A stretch of DNA of 64,000 bases from Polyangium fumosum (lineage in GTDB: Bacteria > Myxococcota_A > Polyangia > Polyangiales > Polyangiaceae). The notes beneath the pieces were generated by a model. It had not been told where the DNA came from and ran no database searches. It worked only from the letters and a program-made list of their open reading frames with translations. The position numbers and the translations under genes were made by a program. Positions 27,235 through 36,276 of this stretch are shown one piece after another (position 1 is the first letter of the stretch; every line of letters begins with the position of its first letter). The DNA is taken from the NCBI RefSeq assembly GCF_005144585.1, contig NZ_SSMQ01000049.1, positions 1 to 64,000 of the forward strand, read 5' to 3'.

Positions 27235-28125
27235 ATGGCGAGCGAACGGTACGGCGTGCGAGTGCCCATGAAGGCCTGGAGACCCGGGCGAGGGGACATG
27301 CGCGTGCACGTGCAGTCGATCTTCTCCCTCGCGGTCGCGTTCGTGTGCCTGGCGGCCTCGCTGCTCGTGGTGACGAACCTCTCGGCGGTGCGGGATCGCT
27401 GGTCGCGGGCCGGGCGCGCGACGGTGTACCTGCGCGAAGGCGTGGCCGATCCCGACGTGAACGAGCTCGTCCGCGCGCTCGAACGAACACCCGGGATCAA
27501 GCGCGTGCGGCACGTGACGAGCGTGGAGGCGCGGCGCGAGATCGTGGTCGACGAGTCCGACGCGGCGCTCGCGTCGCTGCCGCCTGGCGCGTTTCCGGCC
27601 TCGCTCGAGCTCGGCTTCACGGACGACATCGGCGAGACCGATCTCCAGTCGATCGCGCTCAAGTTGCGGGCGCTGCCGGCGGTGGAGTCGGTCGAGACGT
27701 ACCAGCGCTGGACCGAGCGCCTCTCATCGCTTCTCGGCGGCGGCGTCTCGGCGAGCGCGGCGCTCGCGGTGGTCGTGATGTGCGCGGTCTTCAGCGTCAT
27801 CAGCTCGACCATGCGCCTCTTGCTCAGCCGTCGGCGGACCGAGGTCGAGGTCTTGAAGCTCGTCGGCGCGACGAACGAGTTCGTGCGTCGTCCCTTCGTG
27901 ATCGAGGGCGCGATGCAGGGTGCGGCGGGCGCGGCGGCGGCGATCGCGCTGCTCGGCGGGCTGTTCTTCCTGGTGCGCGGGCGCTTCGATCACGAGCTCG
28001 CGAACCTGCTCGGTCTCTCGCCCTCGTTCTTGCCCTGGACCGTGTCGCTCGGTCTCGTGCTCCTCGGCGGCGCGCTCGGCGCGACGACGGCGCTCGTGAG
28101 CCTGCGCCGGATGGCGGCGATCTGA
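27235..28125 (+). CDS. ftsX: Cell-division permease-like protein FtsX
   Basis: This 296-aa membrane protein starts at ATG 27235 after GGGAG. It has the four-helix FtsX topology: one helix at residues 28-50, an extracytoplasmic domain ([10 protein letters not shown]...[11 protein letters not shown]) and three C-terminal helices with the conserved [18 protein letters not shown] segment. It transmits FtsE ATP hydrolysis to periplasmic EnvC-type activators. The next gene starts two bases after its stop. Confidence 0.93.
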   Translation: MASERYGVRVPMKAWRPGRGDMRVHVQSIFSLAVAFVCLAASLLVVTNLSAVRDRWSRAGRATVYLREGVADPDVNELVRALERTPGIKRVRHVTSVEARREIVVDESDAALASLPPGAFPASLELGFTDDIGETDLQSIALKLRALPAVESVETYQRWTERLSSLLGGGVSASAALAVVVMCAVFSVISSTMRLLLSRRRTEVEVLKLVGATNEFVRRPFVIEGAMQGAAGAAAAIALLGGLFFLVRGRFDHELANLLGLSPSFLPWTVSLGLVLLGGALGATTALVSLRRMAAI

Positions 28126-28127
28126 TC

Positions 28128-29096
28128 ATGTTGCGCCGCACGTCGTTCCTGCCGCTCGTGTTGCTCGCCCTCGTCTCGGGCGCGGCGCAGGGCGGCACGC
28201 CCGTGGAGCCGCTGCCCGCCCAGGCAACGAGCGCGCTCTCGTCCGTCGCCGATTTCGAGCGGCTGCTCAAGCACATCGACGACGAGCAACGCGCTGTCGA
28301 GACCGAGCTCGCGGGGATCGACCCGCGCATCGAGACCGTGCGCAAGCGCATGCTGGCGCGCGGCCGGGCCTACTACCGCCACGTGCACGCGGGCCTCTTG
28401 CCGGTGGGGGAGGGCTTCGATGCGCTCGTCGATCATGCGGCGCGGGTCGAGCGGGTTCGCCGCGCGCTCGAACGCGACATCGCCGACGAGAAGGCGCTGC
28501 TCGAACGTCGGACCGAGCTCGAAGGCCGCATCCTCCGGCTCCGCGGCGAGCGCGCGCCGCTCGAAGTCCAGCGCGAGGCCATGATGCGGGCCAAGCGCGC
28601 GCTCGAAGCCGAAGACGAGCGAAGGGCGGCGTTCGCGCGCGCCTTCGAGTCGTCGTCACGCCCCGATTACGTGGCGATCTACGGCGCCGACAGCGGACCT
28701 CGGGACGCGGACGCGCGCCTTGGGTTCGAGGCGCAAAAGGGCCGCCTGCTCTTCCCGGTCGCGGGTCGCGCCGAGGTGCGACGCTCGTCGAAGCACGGCG
28801 TGAGCGGCGTTGAGCTCTTCACGCAGCCCGGCGCGGCCGTGCGCAGCGTCGCCGCGGGTCGTGTGGTGTTCGCGGATCGGTACGACAGCTACGCGCTCAC
28901 CGTGATCATCGACCACGGGGATCGGTACTACAGCGTGTACGCGAGCCTCGGCGGGACCGAGCTGCGCGCCGGGGATCCCGTGGCCGCGGGTGCGCGCGTG
29001 GGGACGGCGCCGAGCGCGGGGCAGGGCGACACCGTGTATTTCGAGATCCGACGCGGCGCGAGCGCGCTCGATCCCGGCGACTGGCTCGGGCTCTAG
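28128..29096 (+). CDS. EnvC-like murein hydrolase activator with degenerate LytM domain
   Basis: This 322-aa periplasmic protein has a signal peptide ending AAQGG, a coiled coil (residues 35-185) and a C-terminal M23/LytM domain. Catalytic LytM residues are lost: the terminal HxH is replaced (TVYFEIRR) and the first His/Asp pair reads KHGVSGVEL. This matches EnvC, which is non-catalytic and activates amidases when recruited by FtsEX through its coiled coil. It lies two bases after ftsX, which supports the assignment. Downstream is a G-rich repeat array. Confidence 0.85.
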   Translation: MLRRTSFLPLVLLALVSGAAQGGTPVEPLPAQATSALSSVADFERLLKHIDDEQRAVETELAGIDPRIETVRKRMLARGRAYYRHVHAGLLPVGEGFDALVDHAARVERVRRALERDIADEKALLERRTELEGRILRLRGERAPLEVQREAMMRAKRALEAEDERRAAFARAFESSSRPDYVAIYGADSGPRDADARLGFEAQKGRLLFPVAGRAEVRRSSKHGVSGVELFTQPGAAVRSVAAGRVVFADRYDSYALTVIIDHGDRYYSVYASLGGTELRAGDPVAAGARVGTAPSAGQGDTVYFEIRRGASALDPGDWLGL

Positions 29097-29219
29097 GCCA
29101 GGGGATCGACGCGACCGCACAGGGCTTGCGACCTGCCGCGGGGTGGGGCTCGGCGGTGCTCGCCGATGGGTCGACCTGCGCGCATGCGGGTTGCCTGGGT
29201 CAGGCGGAGGTGGTCGACC

Positions 29220-29565
29220 CTGCTCGAAGGGGTGGTGGGAGGGTGTTCGGGCAGGGTGGGACCTGCTCAAAGGGGTGGTGGGAGGGTGTTCGAGGAGGGT
29301 CGAGGCAGCCGGGGAGAGGCTCGGGGTGGGTGTTGGAGGATGATGGGACCTGCTCGAAGGGGTGGTGGGAGGGTGTTCGAGCAGGCGGGGACCTGCTCGA
29401 AGGGGTGGTGGGAGGGTGTTGGAGGAGGGTAGGACCCGCTCGAAGGGGTGGTGGGACGGTCTTCGAGGAGGGTTGAGGAAGCGGGAGAGAGGCTCGGGAG
29501 GGTGTTGGAGGAGGGTAGGACCTGCTCGAAGGGGTCGTGGGAGGGTGTTCGAGCAGGGTTGAGGA
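29220..29565. repeat. G-rich hairpin array, 43-nt period, about 8 units
   Basis: Copies begin at 29220, 29263, 29350, 29393, 29437 and 29522; the two gaps of 85-87 nt each contain a degenerate extra unit. In the best units (29350, 29522) CTGCTCGAA and TTCGAGCAG form a 9-bp stem around a loop with four G-runs (GGGGTGGTGGGAGGG), able in principle to form a G-quadruplex. The 43-nt period is not a multiple of three, so it is not a protein repeat. It fills the space between the convergent envC-like and TPR genes. The remaining sequence at 29097-29219 shows nothing else. Confidence 0.8.
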
Positions 29566-29570
29566 GGTCG

Positions 29571-31103
29571 TCAGGGGGAGGAGGACAGATCGGAGAGGAC
29601 GGCGGTGGCGAGGTCGAGCGCGTAGCGGTTCTGTGTACGCTCGGCGAGGGGGAGGGCGCGCGTGATGGCGACGAGGGCTTCGGTGGGTTGACCAAGGAGC
29701 GCGTGGGCGCCCGCGATCGCGGCGAGGACGCTGGAGAGGCCAAAGGCATTGTCCAGGGCCTCGTACAGCGCCAGCGCGGCCTGATAGTGGGGCAGGGCGG
29801 CGGCGGGCTCGTCGCGGACGATCTCCACGTCACCGTGCGCTTGAAGGACGTTTGCCTGTCCGAGGCGGGAGTCGACGAGGAGGTAGAGCTCGAGAGCGCG
29901 CTCGTAGTCGAGGAGAGCGCCGTCGAGGTCGTCCTTGACTCGTCGGAGGTCGCCGCGTGCTTTCAGGACGTTTGCCTGTCCGAGGCGGTCGTCGACGAGG
30001 AGGTAGAGCTTGAGAGCGCGCTCGAAGTCGAGGAGAGCATCATCGAGGTCGTCCTTGACTCGTCGGAGGTCGCCGCGTGCGTAAAGGACGTTTGCCTGAC
30101 CGAGGCGGTCTTCTGTTTGGTCAAACGACACGAGCGCCTGCTCCAGATCCTGAAGGCTCGTCTCCACATCGTCCGACGCCCGTGCGCGCTTCCAGAGGAT
30201 GCGTCCGCAATCTGCCGCTCGTTCGAGTGCCTGGTACATCGCCAGCGCGCGACCAAAGGCTGCCATCCCCTCGCGGGGGTTATGCAGCCAAACGTCGACA
30301 TCCCCCCGCAGCTCCTCGCAGAGCGCCTCCTCGTAGCTGCCATGAAACGATGGGAGACCCCCCAGGATCGCGGCCCCCTCCGCAAGACAAGCCTCGGCGC
30401 CCCGTGGATTCCCCTGCCACAGCAGCTCGTTCGCATGCCGCAGCAGCAACCGCCCGAGGTTTCTGTCATCGCCGACCTTCCGCGCCGCCTCGATCAGGCG
30501 CGGCGTCTCCTCGCGATCGACCACCTCGCTCCCCACCATCATCGTCGAGGAGGCGCGCTGCATGTCGTGCGTGCCGAGCAGCGGAATCCGGAACGTGAGA
30601 TCCCGGATCGACCAGAAGTCCGGCGCCTCCTCCCACGTCGCATTCAAGAACGTCCGAAGCCCACACCAGACGAGCGTCTTGCCGAGCCTCGCTGCCAGCG
30701 TGTCGCGCTGCAAGTTGAGCCCGTTGAGCCCGTCGCGGATGTCGTCCGTCACGTCGCGCGGCCCGAGCACCACCACCACGTCCACGTCGCTCACGGGCAC
30801 GGAGAGCAAGTCCCGCGCGAACGCGATGCCCTGTCCCGGCGTCACCACTACGCGCGCGACCTTCATGCCCGCCCGCTCGAACGAGGCCACGAGCTCGCGG
30901 CCGACGTCCATGGAAGGCACCTCCACCGGCGCGAGCACGAACCCCTCCTGCATCGCGAGCGTCGCGCGGAACTCCGCGAAGTGCCCGAGGTAGGGACGCG
31001 CGAACGGCGGCGCTAGCTCCCGCTCGGCTCGCTCCCGCTCGGCTTCTTCAGGCGCGCGGAGACCCTCGGATCCCGTCGCGCCATCGGATGAAGGTCGTAC
31101 CAT
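29571..31103 (-). CDS. TPR protein with STAND-associated N-terminal domain
   Basis: This 510-aa protein begins at ATG 31103, with GGGAAGGA upstream. Residues 40-175 form an alpha/beta domain containing GLNLQRDTLA and APDFWSIRDLTF, a motif seen N-terminal to TPR or NTPase modules in bacterial signalling proteins. Residues 200-500 are TPR-like helices, including three near-identical 40-residue units (RLGQANVLxARGDLRRVKDD). The gene overlaps the upstream ATPase by 91 bases in another frame, so the pair is co-translated. It is probably an adaptor or sensor for that ATPase; the pathway is unknown. Confidence 0.75.
   Translation of the reverse strand: MVRPSSDGATGSEGLRAPEEAERERAERELAPPFARPYLGHFAEFRATLAMQEGFVLAPVEVPSMDVGRELVASFERAGMKVARVVVTPGQGIAFARDLLSVPVSDVDVVVVLGPRDVTDDIRDGLNGLNLQRDTLAARLGKTLVWCGLRTFLNATWEEAPDFWSIRDLTFRIPLLGTHDMQRASSTMMVGSEVVDREETPRLIEAARKVGDDRNLGRLLLRHANELLWQGNPRGAEACLAEGAAILGGLPSFHGSYEEALCEELRGDVDVWLHNPREGMAAFGRALAMYQALERAADCGRILWKRARASDDVETSLQDLEQALVSFDQTEDRLGQANVLYARGDLRRVKDDLDDALLDFERALKLYLLVDDRLGQANVLKARGDLRRVKDDLDGALLDYERALELYLLVDSRLGQANVLQAHGDVEIVRDEPAAALPHYQAALALYEALDNAFGLSSVLAAIAGAHALLGQPTEALVAITRALPLAERTQNRYALDLATAVLSDLSSSP
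29845..30110 (-). repeat. 120-bp tandem duplication inside the TPR gene
   Basis: Units at 29845-29964 and 29965-30084, with a partial third to about 30110, are more than 90% identical over an exact 120-nt period (40 codons, one TPR-like unit). This points to recent in-frame repeat expansion. Confidence 0.85.
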
Positions 31104-32359
31104 TCCTTCCCGTTCCTGTACGCCAGCACGAGCCAGCGATCGAGCAGGCGGATGAACCGCCCCACCTCCCCATCGTTGCTCAGCGGGACCGCGTTCTTCT
31201 CCGCCACCTGCACGAGGACGTCGAGCTCGTCTCCGTAGAGCGCCATCGCGTAGTCCTGCGCGAGCCGCTCGATCTGTCGCTCGATCTGCTCGGGCGTCGC
31301 CGGGAAGCCGCCGCCGGAGGTGAGCAGGTTGCGCACGAGGCGGAGCAAGTCCCGCGGATAACCGCCGGTCGCGAGGATCATGCGGTCGAGCGTGTTCGAC
31401 GTGTCGTCGCCGAAGATGCTCTTCACATCGAGCCGCTTGCCGACGAGCGTCGTCAGGCAGTCGATGCCTTCCCGGACGGGCTCACGCTCCTTCGTCGTGA
31501 CCTTCACCATAGGCAGGACGAGCGGCTCGCCGTCGTACGTCGCTCCGAGGTCCGGGCGTCGATACCGCAGCCACAAGGGAAACGTGTAGATGACGTGGCA
31601 TGGCAGCCGCAGGAGCGGCGCGTGCGTGGAGAACAAGAGCTCGACGCTCGCCGCGATCGCCTCGCGATCTTGCTCCCTGCGGGGTCGCATCTTCTCCAGG
31701 CCGTCCGCGATGACCACGACGCGCTGGGCGTGCGAGCCCCGCGCCTTTTTCAAGCGCACGACGGAGTTCATGATGCTCAGCCGTGCCTCGTCTACGAAGA
31801 GCTGAAACCGCCCGCTGAGGGCCTTTTCCGCGCGCTGGTAGAAGTCGGGGTTGTTCTTGAACTCGAGCATGAGCGTGGCGCCGTAGGCGCTCAGCTCGAC
31901 CCCCTTGGGCAGCTCGATGTTGGTCTGCTCCAGGAACTTGATGAACCGCTGGAGATACCCGGGCTTCTTGTCCGGGTCGCCGCCCTCCATCCGTGTCGCC
32001 TCCCGGTCCATGCAATACGCGAGGATGCGCAGGACGTCGGTGACCGCGATGGGCGAGAAGATGTCGATGTACTCCTCGAGGTCGACGTAGACGATCTGCG
32101 TGGGCAGGTCCTTCGCGTCCTCGAAGCGCTGCTTCAGCCGGCGGAGTTCGGTGGTCTTTCCGGTCCCGGGGAAGCCCGTGAAGAGCTGGCAGGACTCGTC
32201 CGTGATGAGGACCGTCTGCTCCAGGAGATCCACGCACGTCGGCCCGGTGCTGCCGCGGACGCGGTCGAGCGAGACGTACCGCTCGTCCGTACCCGAGAGA
32301 GACTTGTTCGGATCACACGAAGCGTAGAAGCGCTTCAGATCTTCACGCGGGACCGTCAT
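31013..32359 (-). CDS. P-loop ATPase of STAND/AAA type paired with TPR protein
   Basis: This 448-aa protein starts at ATG 32359; the upstream extension of the open frame is arginine-rich and rejected. Walker A is GFPGTGKTTEL (62-72) and Walker-B-like VVVIADGLEKM is near 240, with sensor-like and winged-helix-like segments after it (ILATGGYPRDLLRLVRNLL). This resembles AAA/KAP/STAND NTPases that switch on ligand binding. No membrane segment is visible. The 91-bp overlap with the downstream TPR gene makes a two-gene unit. A role in signalling or defence is inferred from architecture only. Confidence 0.8.
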   Translation of the reverse strand: MTVPREDLKRFYASCDPNKSLSGTDERYVSLDRVRGSTGPTCVDLLEQTVLITDESCQLFTGFPGTGKTTELRRLKQRFEDAKDLPTQIVYVDLEEYIDIFSPIAVTDVLRILAYCMDREATRMEGGDPDKKPGYLQRFIKFLEQTNIELPKGVELSAYGATLMLEFKNNPDFYQRAEKALSGRFQLFVDEARLSIMNSVVRLKKARGSHAQRVVVIADGLEKMRPRREQDREAIAASVELLFSTHAPLLRLPCHVIYTFPLWLRYRRPDLGATYDGEPLVLPMVKVTTKEREPVREGIDCLTTLVGKRLDVKSIFGDDTSNTLDRMILATGGYPRDLLRLVRNLLTSGGGFPATPEQIERQIERLAQDYAMALYGDELDVLVQVAEKNAVPLSNDGEVGRFIRLLDRWLVLAYRNGKEWYDLHPMARRDPRVSARLKKPSGSEPSGS

Positions 32360-32536
32360 CGCGCGGCACGGTACCGCGGAGCGCGCGCGGGCGCCAAGAA
32401 GCCGCGGGACGTCGCGCCTCGAGGCGTCCCAGGCGGCAGGGGCCGACGAAGAGGCAGACGAGCGCAAGTCGGTCTCGTGCTTGACGCCCGGGTGCGATCT
32501 GCTTGTCCTCGGGCCCGCGAGCCAAGGCGATCCCTC

Positions 32537-33439
32537 ATGACCGACGACCGGCCATCTCTCCTCACCCGCCGCCGCGCCCTCCTCGGCCTCGCCGCGTTCT
32601 CGCTCGGCGCCTGTCGCAGCAAGCAGACGCCGCCGTCACCGGTGGACGGGCTCCGCTGGAAAGACCTCTCGTTCCCGATCGACGAGCAGCGCGCGCTCGT
32701 GCTCACGCCGCCGTCTGCAAGGCCGCTCCCCGTCCTCGTCGCGCTGCATGGTCGTGGGGAATCCGGGCGCGGCCTCGAGGTCGGCGCGTTTGCGTGGCGG
32801 GACGACTACGGCCTAGATCGGATCGATCGAAGGCTCTCCGCGCCGCCGCTCACAGGCGTTGATCTCGAAGGGTTCTTCCGATCCGAACGCCTCGCGCAGA
32901 TGAACGACTCGCTCGCGAAGCACCCGTACGAGGGGCTCGTCGTCGCTTGTCCGTACACGCCCGTCGTCGCGGATCGATCCGAGAAAGGCGCCGCGCCCTT
33001 CGGCCGGTTCGTGACGGACGTGCTCCTGCCGCGCGTGCGCGCCGAAGCAAAAGCGTCCACGGATCGCGCGGCGACGGGCATCGACGGCGTGAGCATGGGC
33101 GGGCGGCTCGCGCTCTTCGTCGGGTTCGCGTTTCCGGAGATCTTCGGCGCGGTCGGCGCGCTTCAACCCGCCTTGAAGCCGGACGAGGCTCCGGTCTTCG
33201 CCAAGCTCGCCCGCGCCGCGATGGATCGGCAGCCGTTCGCGCTCCGGCTCGTGTCGAGTGACGGCGATCCGTTCCTGCCAGCCGTCCGGGCGCTCGCCGC
33301 GGCGCTCGCGGACGTCAAGGTCCCGCACCAGCTCGTCGTGACGCCGGGGCCCCATGACTACGCCTGGAATCGTGGGCCCGGCGGGGCCGAGATGCTCCTG
33401 TGGCACGAGCGCGTCCTGCGCAGATGGCCCGCCCCCTGA
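32537..33439 (+). CDS. Alpha/beta-hydrolase esterase, Tat/lipoprotein signal
   Basis: This 300-aa protein begins with twin-arginine-like TRRRALLGLAAFSLGAC, a Tat signal with lipobox LGAC. The hydrolase fold shows the oxyanion segment LVALHGRGESG, nucleophile elbow GVSMGGR, acid segment SSDGDPF and histidine in PGPHDYAWN, the layout of esterase-D and feruloyl-esterase-like enzymes. It probably hydrolyses carboxylic esters outside the cytoplasm; the substrate is unknown. Confidence 0.85.
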   Translation: MTDDRPSLLTRRRALLGLAAFSLGACRSKQTPPSPVDGLRWKDLSFPIDEQRALVLTPPSARPLPVLVALHGRGESGRGLEVGAFAWRDDYGLDRIDRRLSAPPLTGVDLEGFFRSERLAQMNDSLAKHPYEGLVVACPYTPVVADRSEKGAAPFGRFVTDVLLPRVRAEAKASTDRAATGIDGVSMGGRLALFVGFAFPEIFGAVGALQPALKPDEAPVFAKLARAAMDRQPFALRLVSSDGDPFLPAVRALAAALADVKVPHQLVVTPGPHDYAWNRGPGGAEMLLWHERVLRRWPAP

Positions 33440-33474
33440 GCGCCGCCGCGCACAAAGCATGGTAAGGCGTCGGC

Positions 33475-36276
33475 GTGGTCGACCCTTCGGCGCGAGCAGG
33501 TAGAACGCCCGGCGGCACGGACACGCCGAACGGCTACGAGAACACCCTCCGTCCGCTCGCGCTCGCCTGGAGCCGCAGGCGCGGCGACGCACGGCGCTTC
33601 GGCGGCAAGGCCACGAGCCTCGGGCGCCTCGTTCGCGAGGGCCTGCCCGTCCCGCGCGGCTGGGTCCTGCCCGCCGATCACTTCGACGCGCTCGCCGAGA
33701 CCACGCTCCCGCGCGGCCACGACCTGCCCACGCTGATCAAGCTCGCCGGCAGCCGCACCGGGATCGATCGTGCCGCGCGCGCCCGCGATCGCATCCAGGC
33801 ATCCGCGCTCGCCGCGCCGCTGCAAGCCGCGATCGAGGCGCTCTGGGCAGACGTCGGCGAGAGCGCGCCGTGGGGGCTCGCCGTGCGATCGAGCGCGACG
33901 TGCGAGGACGGCGACGAGACGAGCTTCGCCGGGCTCGCGACCACGGTGCTCGGCGTGCGTGGACCCGAGGGGCTCGCCGCGGCGATCAAGCAGGTGTGGG
34001 CGAGCGCGTTTTTGCCGCGCGCGATCGAGTACCTCGCGCACCACGGCGTGCGTGACGTGGCCATGGCCGTGCTCGTGCAGGTGATGGCGCGCGCCGAGGC
34101 CGCGGGCGTGCTCTTCACCGCGCCGCCGCCGGGGCTCGCGGGGGAGCACTGGGGCGAAGACGAGCGGCTCGTCAACGTCACGCTGGGGCTCGGCGCGCCC
34201 GTCGTGGAGGGCGCGATGCCGACGGACGCGGTGCGCTTCTCGAAGGCGGGCGGCGTGGTCGCGACGATCGTCGCCGAGAAGCGGCGCGCGCTCGTCGTGG
34301 GCGCGCGTGGCATCGAGGAGGTCTCGATCCCCGAGGATCACGCGAGGAAGGCCGCGCTCTCGGCGGATGCGATCGGGCAGCTCGGCGATCTCGCGAGCCG
34401 GCTCGAACAAGGCGGCACAGGGCCCTTCGATGTGGAGTTCGCCGTCGAGCGGACGCCCGAGGGCAAGGATCAAGTGCTCCTCCTGCAGGCGCGTCCGATC
34501 GGCGGCGGGGGTTTTCCCGAGGGCGGCGATGCGCAGACGGTCTGGTCACGCGCGAACGTCGGCGAGGCCTTGCCCGGCGCGGCCACGCCGCTCACGTGGT
34601 CGATCGCGCGGAGCTTCAGCGAGAAGGGGTTCCGCGAGGCGTTCGCTGCGCTCGGTTGTCGCATCCCGCGCGGCGCGCACCTCGTCACCAACGTGCACGG
34701 GCGCTTCTACCTGAACCTCACGGCCTTCATGCAGATCGCCGCGCAGGTCCCGCTGCTCTCGCCCCGCGCGCTCCTGCAAGCCTCGGGCGGCGCGGGCGAG
34801 GCCGCGATCGCGCTCCTCGAACGACAGACCGAGGACGTCTCGAAGCGAGGCTTTCTCGCGCGCCTGCCGCTCGTGGGGCCGCGCGTGCTCGCGAGCCAGG
34901 CGCGGCTCGAGCGCGACGTCGCGAGTTACGAGATCGAAGCCGAGCGCGCGCGCCGCTCCCTCGCCGAGATGGACCTCGGCCTCCTGCCCGACGACGCGCT
35001 CGCGACCACACTGCGCACGGCGAGCGCGCTGCTCGATCGCACCGGCACGTTGATGCTCTCGTGCGCGTCGGCCTCCCTCGCGAGCCACCTCGCGCTCGCG
35101 CGCCTCCTCGATCGCGTCGCCGCGCGCCGCTCCTCCGCGCGGGACGATGAAGACGACGCGCTCGCGACGGACCCGCTCATGCCCCGGTCCCTCTCGACCG
35201 GCGCGTCCCTCGCGCACGCCCTCGTCGGCGGCGTTCGCGAGCTCGAAAGCGCGGGCCCCGGCGTCGCGCTCGCCCGCATCGCCATGCGCGCCCGCGAAGA
35301 ACCCGAGGCCCGCGAGCGCCTCCTCGCCGGCAAGGTCCGCGCGCTGAACGATCTCCCCGAGGGACCCACGCGCCGCGAGCTCGAAGCGTTCCTCGACACG
35401 TTCGGCGATCGCGCCGTCCGCGAGGCCGAGCTCGAAACGCCGCGCTGGCGCGAAGATCCCTCCGCGGTCCTCGCCATGCTCGTCGCCGCGCTCCGCGCGC
35501 CCGACAGCGACCCCGAGCGCGCGCTCGCCCGTGCCCGTGCCCTCGCCGACCGCGAGATGGCGCAGCTCGAAACGCGCATCGGCCCGGCCATGCTCTACGC
35601 CGTCCGCGCCCTCGTCACGCGCACGCAGCGCTTCACCCGCCTCCGCGAGCGCATGCGCATGTGGGTCACGCGTGTGCTCGGCATGCTCCGCACCATCGCG
35701 CTCGACGTCGATCGACGCCTCCGCCGCATCGACCCCTCCTTGCCCACGGGCGCCGTCTTCTTCTGCACCTACGACGAGCTCATCCTCGCGCTCCGCAGCG
35801 GTCGCGCGGAGATCGGCCACGTCGCGCGCCTGCGCCGCGCCGAGCACCTGCGCGACGCGCAGCGCCCCGATCCTCCGCCGACCTTCATCGGCCGCCCGCC
35901 GCCCGTCCAGCTCCCGCCGGCGTCGGGCCGTCGCCTCGTCGGCCTGCCTGCTTCGAGTGGCGTCGTCGAGGGCCGCGCGCGGGTCCTCGCGCCCGGCACC
36001 GGCGGCCTCGACGCCGTCAGCGTCGGCGAGATCCTCATCACGCGCACGACGGACGTCGGCCTCTCGCCGCTCTTCCTCGTCGCGGCCGCGGTCGTCACCG
36101 AGCTCGGCGGCCCGCTCTCGCACGCGGCGATCGTCGCGCGCGAGTACGGCGTCCCTGCCGTCGTCAACGTCCCGGGCGCGACCGTGGCGATTCGCACCGG
36201 TGATCGCGTCCGCGTCGATGGGGACCGCGGGACGATTGAAATCTTCGGCGACGATGTCAGGTCCAAGGACACGTGA
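33475..36276 (+). CDS. PEP/pyruvate-binding phosphotransferase (PpsA/Rph-like)
   Basis: This 933-aa protein has an N-terminal PPDK ATP-grasp domain (residues 40-350; FGGKATSLGRLVREGLPVP, AVRSSATCEDGDETSFAG) and a C-terminal swivelling phosphohistidine domain (GGPLSHAAIVAREYGVPAVV, His883). The 400-residue middle domain is helical and does not match the PEP/pyruvate TIM barrel, so the layout is closer to rifampicin phosphotransferase-like enzymes, which move phosphate from ATP to a small molecule. The substrate is not determined. The start is GTG 33475. It overlaps the next gene by GTGA. Confidence 0.8.
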   Translation: MVDPSARAGRTPGGTDTPNGYENTLRPLALAWSRRRGDARRFGGKATSLGRLVREGLPVPRGWVLPADHFDALAETTLPRGHDLPTLIKLAGSRTGIDRAARARDRIQASALAAPLQAAIEALWADVGESAPWGLAVRSSATCEDGDETSFAGLATTVLGVRGPEGLAAAIKQVWASAFLPRAIEYLAHHGVRDVAMAVLVQVMARAEAAGVLFTAPPPGLAGEHWGEDERLVNVTLGLGAPVVEGAMPTDAVRFSKAGGVVATIVAEKRRALVVGARGIEEVSIPEDHARKAALSADAIGQLGDLASRLEQGGTGPFDVEFAVERTPEGKDQVLLLQARPIGGGGFPEGGDAQTVWSRANVGEALPGAATPLTWSIARSFSEKGFREAFAALGCRIPRGAHLVTNVHGRFYLNLTAFMQIAAQVPLLSPRALLQASGGAGEAAIALLERQTEDVSKRGFLARLPLVGPRVLASQARLERDVASYEIEAERARRSLAEMDLGLLPDDALATTLRTASALLDRTGTLMLSCASASLASHLALARLLDRVAARRSSARDDEDDALATDPLMPRSLSTGASLAHALVGGVRELESAGPGVALARIAMRAREEPEARERLLAGKVRALNDLPEGPTRRELEAFLDTFGDRAVREAELETPRWREDPSAVLAMLVAALRAPDSDPERALARARALADREMAQLETRIGPAMLYAVRALVTRTQRFTRLRERMRMWVTRVLGMLRTIALDVDRRLRRIDPSLPTGAVFFCTYDELILALRSGRAEIGHVARLRRAEHLRDAQRPDPPPTFIGRPPPVQLPPASGRRLVGLPASSGVVEGRARVLAPGTGGLDAVSVGEILITRTTDVGLSPLFLVAAAVVTELGGPLSHAAIVAREYGVPAVVNVPGATVAIRTGDRVRVDGDRGTIEIFGDDVRSKDT

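Noticed and set aside
29126-29562. Open frames with repeated KGWWEGV peptide
   Set aside because: They come from reading the 43-nt array in different frames; the period is not a multiple of three and no ribosome-binding site or start is consistent.
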